A stretch of DNA of 42,378 bases from Nocardia sp. MH4 (GTDB taxonomy: Bacteria; Actinomycetota; Actinomycetes; Mycobacteriales; Mycobacteriaceae). The position numbers and the translations under genes were made by a program. How positions within the stretch are numbered: position 1 is the stretch's first letter; each line of letters starts with the position of its first letter. Below, one piece after another: positions 42,013-42,378 of the stretch. The DNA lies in contig NZ_LPNR01000073.1 of NCBI RefSeq assembly GCF_019266065.1, positions 1 to 42,378 of the forward strand, written 5' to 3'. The notes below the pieces were generated by a model, which worked only from the letters and a program-made list of their open reading frames with translations, was not told the origin of the DNA and did not search any database.

Positions 42013-42378
42013 ATGGCCTTCTCCGTCCAGATGCCGGCTCTTGGTGAGAGCGTCACCGAGGGAACGGTGACCAGGTGGCTGAAGCAGGAAGGAGACACGG
42101 TCGAGGTCGACGAACCGCTGCTCGAAGTCTCCACCGACAAAGTCGATACCGAGATCCCGTCGCCCACTGCCGGTGTGCTGTCGAAGATCGTCGCCCAGGA
42201 AGACGACATCGTCGAGGTCGGCGGTGAACTCGGTGTGATCAGCGAGGCCGGCGAAGCCGCCGCTGCCGCTCCCGCACCTGCTGCCGCGCCTGCCGAACCC
42301 GCTCCGGCTCCGGCCCCCGAGCCTGCGCCGGCGCCCGCCGCCGAGGCGCCCGCCCCGGCTCCGGAGCCCGCGCCCGCC
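42013..42378 (+). CDS. dlaT: Dihydrolipoamide acyltransferase (E2), 5' part only
   Basis: The first 122 residues of an E2 component of pyruvate/2-oxo-acid dehydrogenase complexes, cut by the window end. The first lipoyl domain covers about 1-76, with the lipoyl-lysine in [10 protein letters not shown] (K43). An Ala/Pro/Glu-rich flexible linker follows to the edge and probably leads to a second lipoyl domain. GAGGAG lies upstream of the ATG. By synteny it is the Rv2215 gene (dlaT, formerly sucB), which in mycobacteria serves pyruvate dehydrogenase and the peroxidase pathway. Confidence 0.9.
   Translation, partial: MAFSVQMPALGESVTEGTVTRWLKQEGDTVEVDEPLLEVSTDKVDTEIPSPTAGVLSKIVAQEDDIVEVGGELGVISEAGEAAAAAPAPAAAPAEPAPAPAPEPAPAPAAEAPAPAPEPAPA

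Overview
The window is high-GC DNA (roughly 70% G+C) from a mycolic-acid actinobacterium, most likely Nocardia or a close relative. Three things point there. The gene order follows, from memory rather than by computation, the Mycobacterium tuberculosis block from Rv2182c to Rv2215 and the corynebacterial glk-plsC pair. An antigen-85-type mycolyltransferase-like protein is present. A CtaC/CtaF cytochrome oxidase pair of the bcc-aa3 type is present. No rRNA, tRNA, insertion sequence, prophage or CRISPR array was seen.

Conserved left part (1-22.3 kb): tail of an unknown Pro-rich protein, ROK glucokinase, PlsC-type acyltransferase, Spo0M-like arrestin-fold protein, ABC1/UbiB-type kinase, PhoD-type lipoprotein phosphatase and an FAD oxidoreductase. 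Then come ctaF-ctaC, asnB, adoK, erpA-type A-type Fe-S carrier, a DUF3043 membrane protein, a GlxA/AraC regulator facing a tiny unannotated membrane protein, a mycolyltransferase-like protein, the cobalamin tail-assembly genes cobU-cobT-cobS, a persulfide-dioxygenase-like metallo-beta-lactamase protein, and ilvE-gcvT. Convergent pairs are separated by strong bidirectional hairpins.

Accessory part (22.4-39.9 kb): this sits where M. tuberculosis has only one gene between gcvT and pepB. It holds a PAP2/diacylglycerol-kinase fusion, a nucleotidyltransferase, a membrane-anchored GH18-like protein, an excalibur protein, a Gly/Pro repeat membrane protein, msrA, a secreted beta-sandwich protein, a GMC alcohol oxidase, a reduced conservon (sensor kinase plus DUF742 only), and a four-gene operon at 33.4-38.2 kb, followed by a GNAT enzyme and a zinc-finger TetR regulator. 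The conserved block then resumes with pepA and the lipoyl domain of dlaT/sucB, cut by the window edge.

The most interesting locus is the 33.4-38.2 kb operon on the minus strand. In order it encodes a helical unknown protein, a Cas4/AddB/Dna2-type PD-(D/E)XK nuclease with a probable 4Fe-4S cysteine set, a roughly 493-residue protein whose C-terminus looks like the 1B beta-barrel of SF1B helicases, and an SF1B (Upf1/Dna2-like) helicase core that starts almost directly at its Walker A motif. All junctions are 4-bp stop/start overlaps, one of them through a 17-codon micro-ORF. It reads like a Dna2 nuclease-helicase split over three polypeptides, driven by a probable leaderless promoter with three 10-bp-phased repeats over its -35 zone. 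Repair or anti-phage defence are inferred roles. Many genes here appear to be leaderless: a TANNNT hexamer lies 6-7 nt before the start codon.
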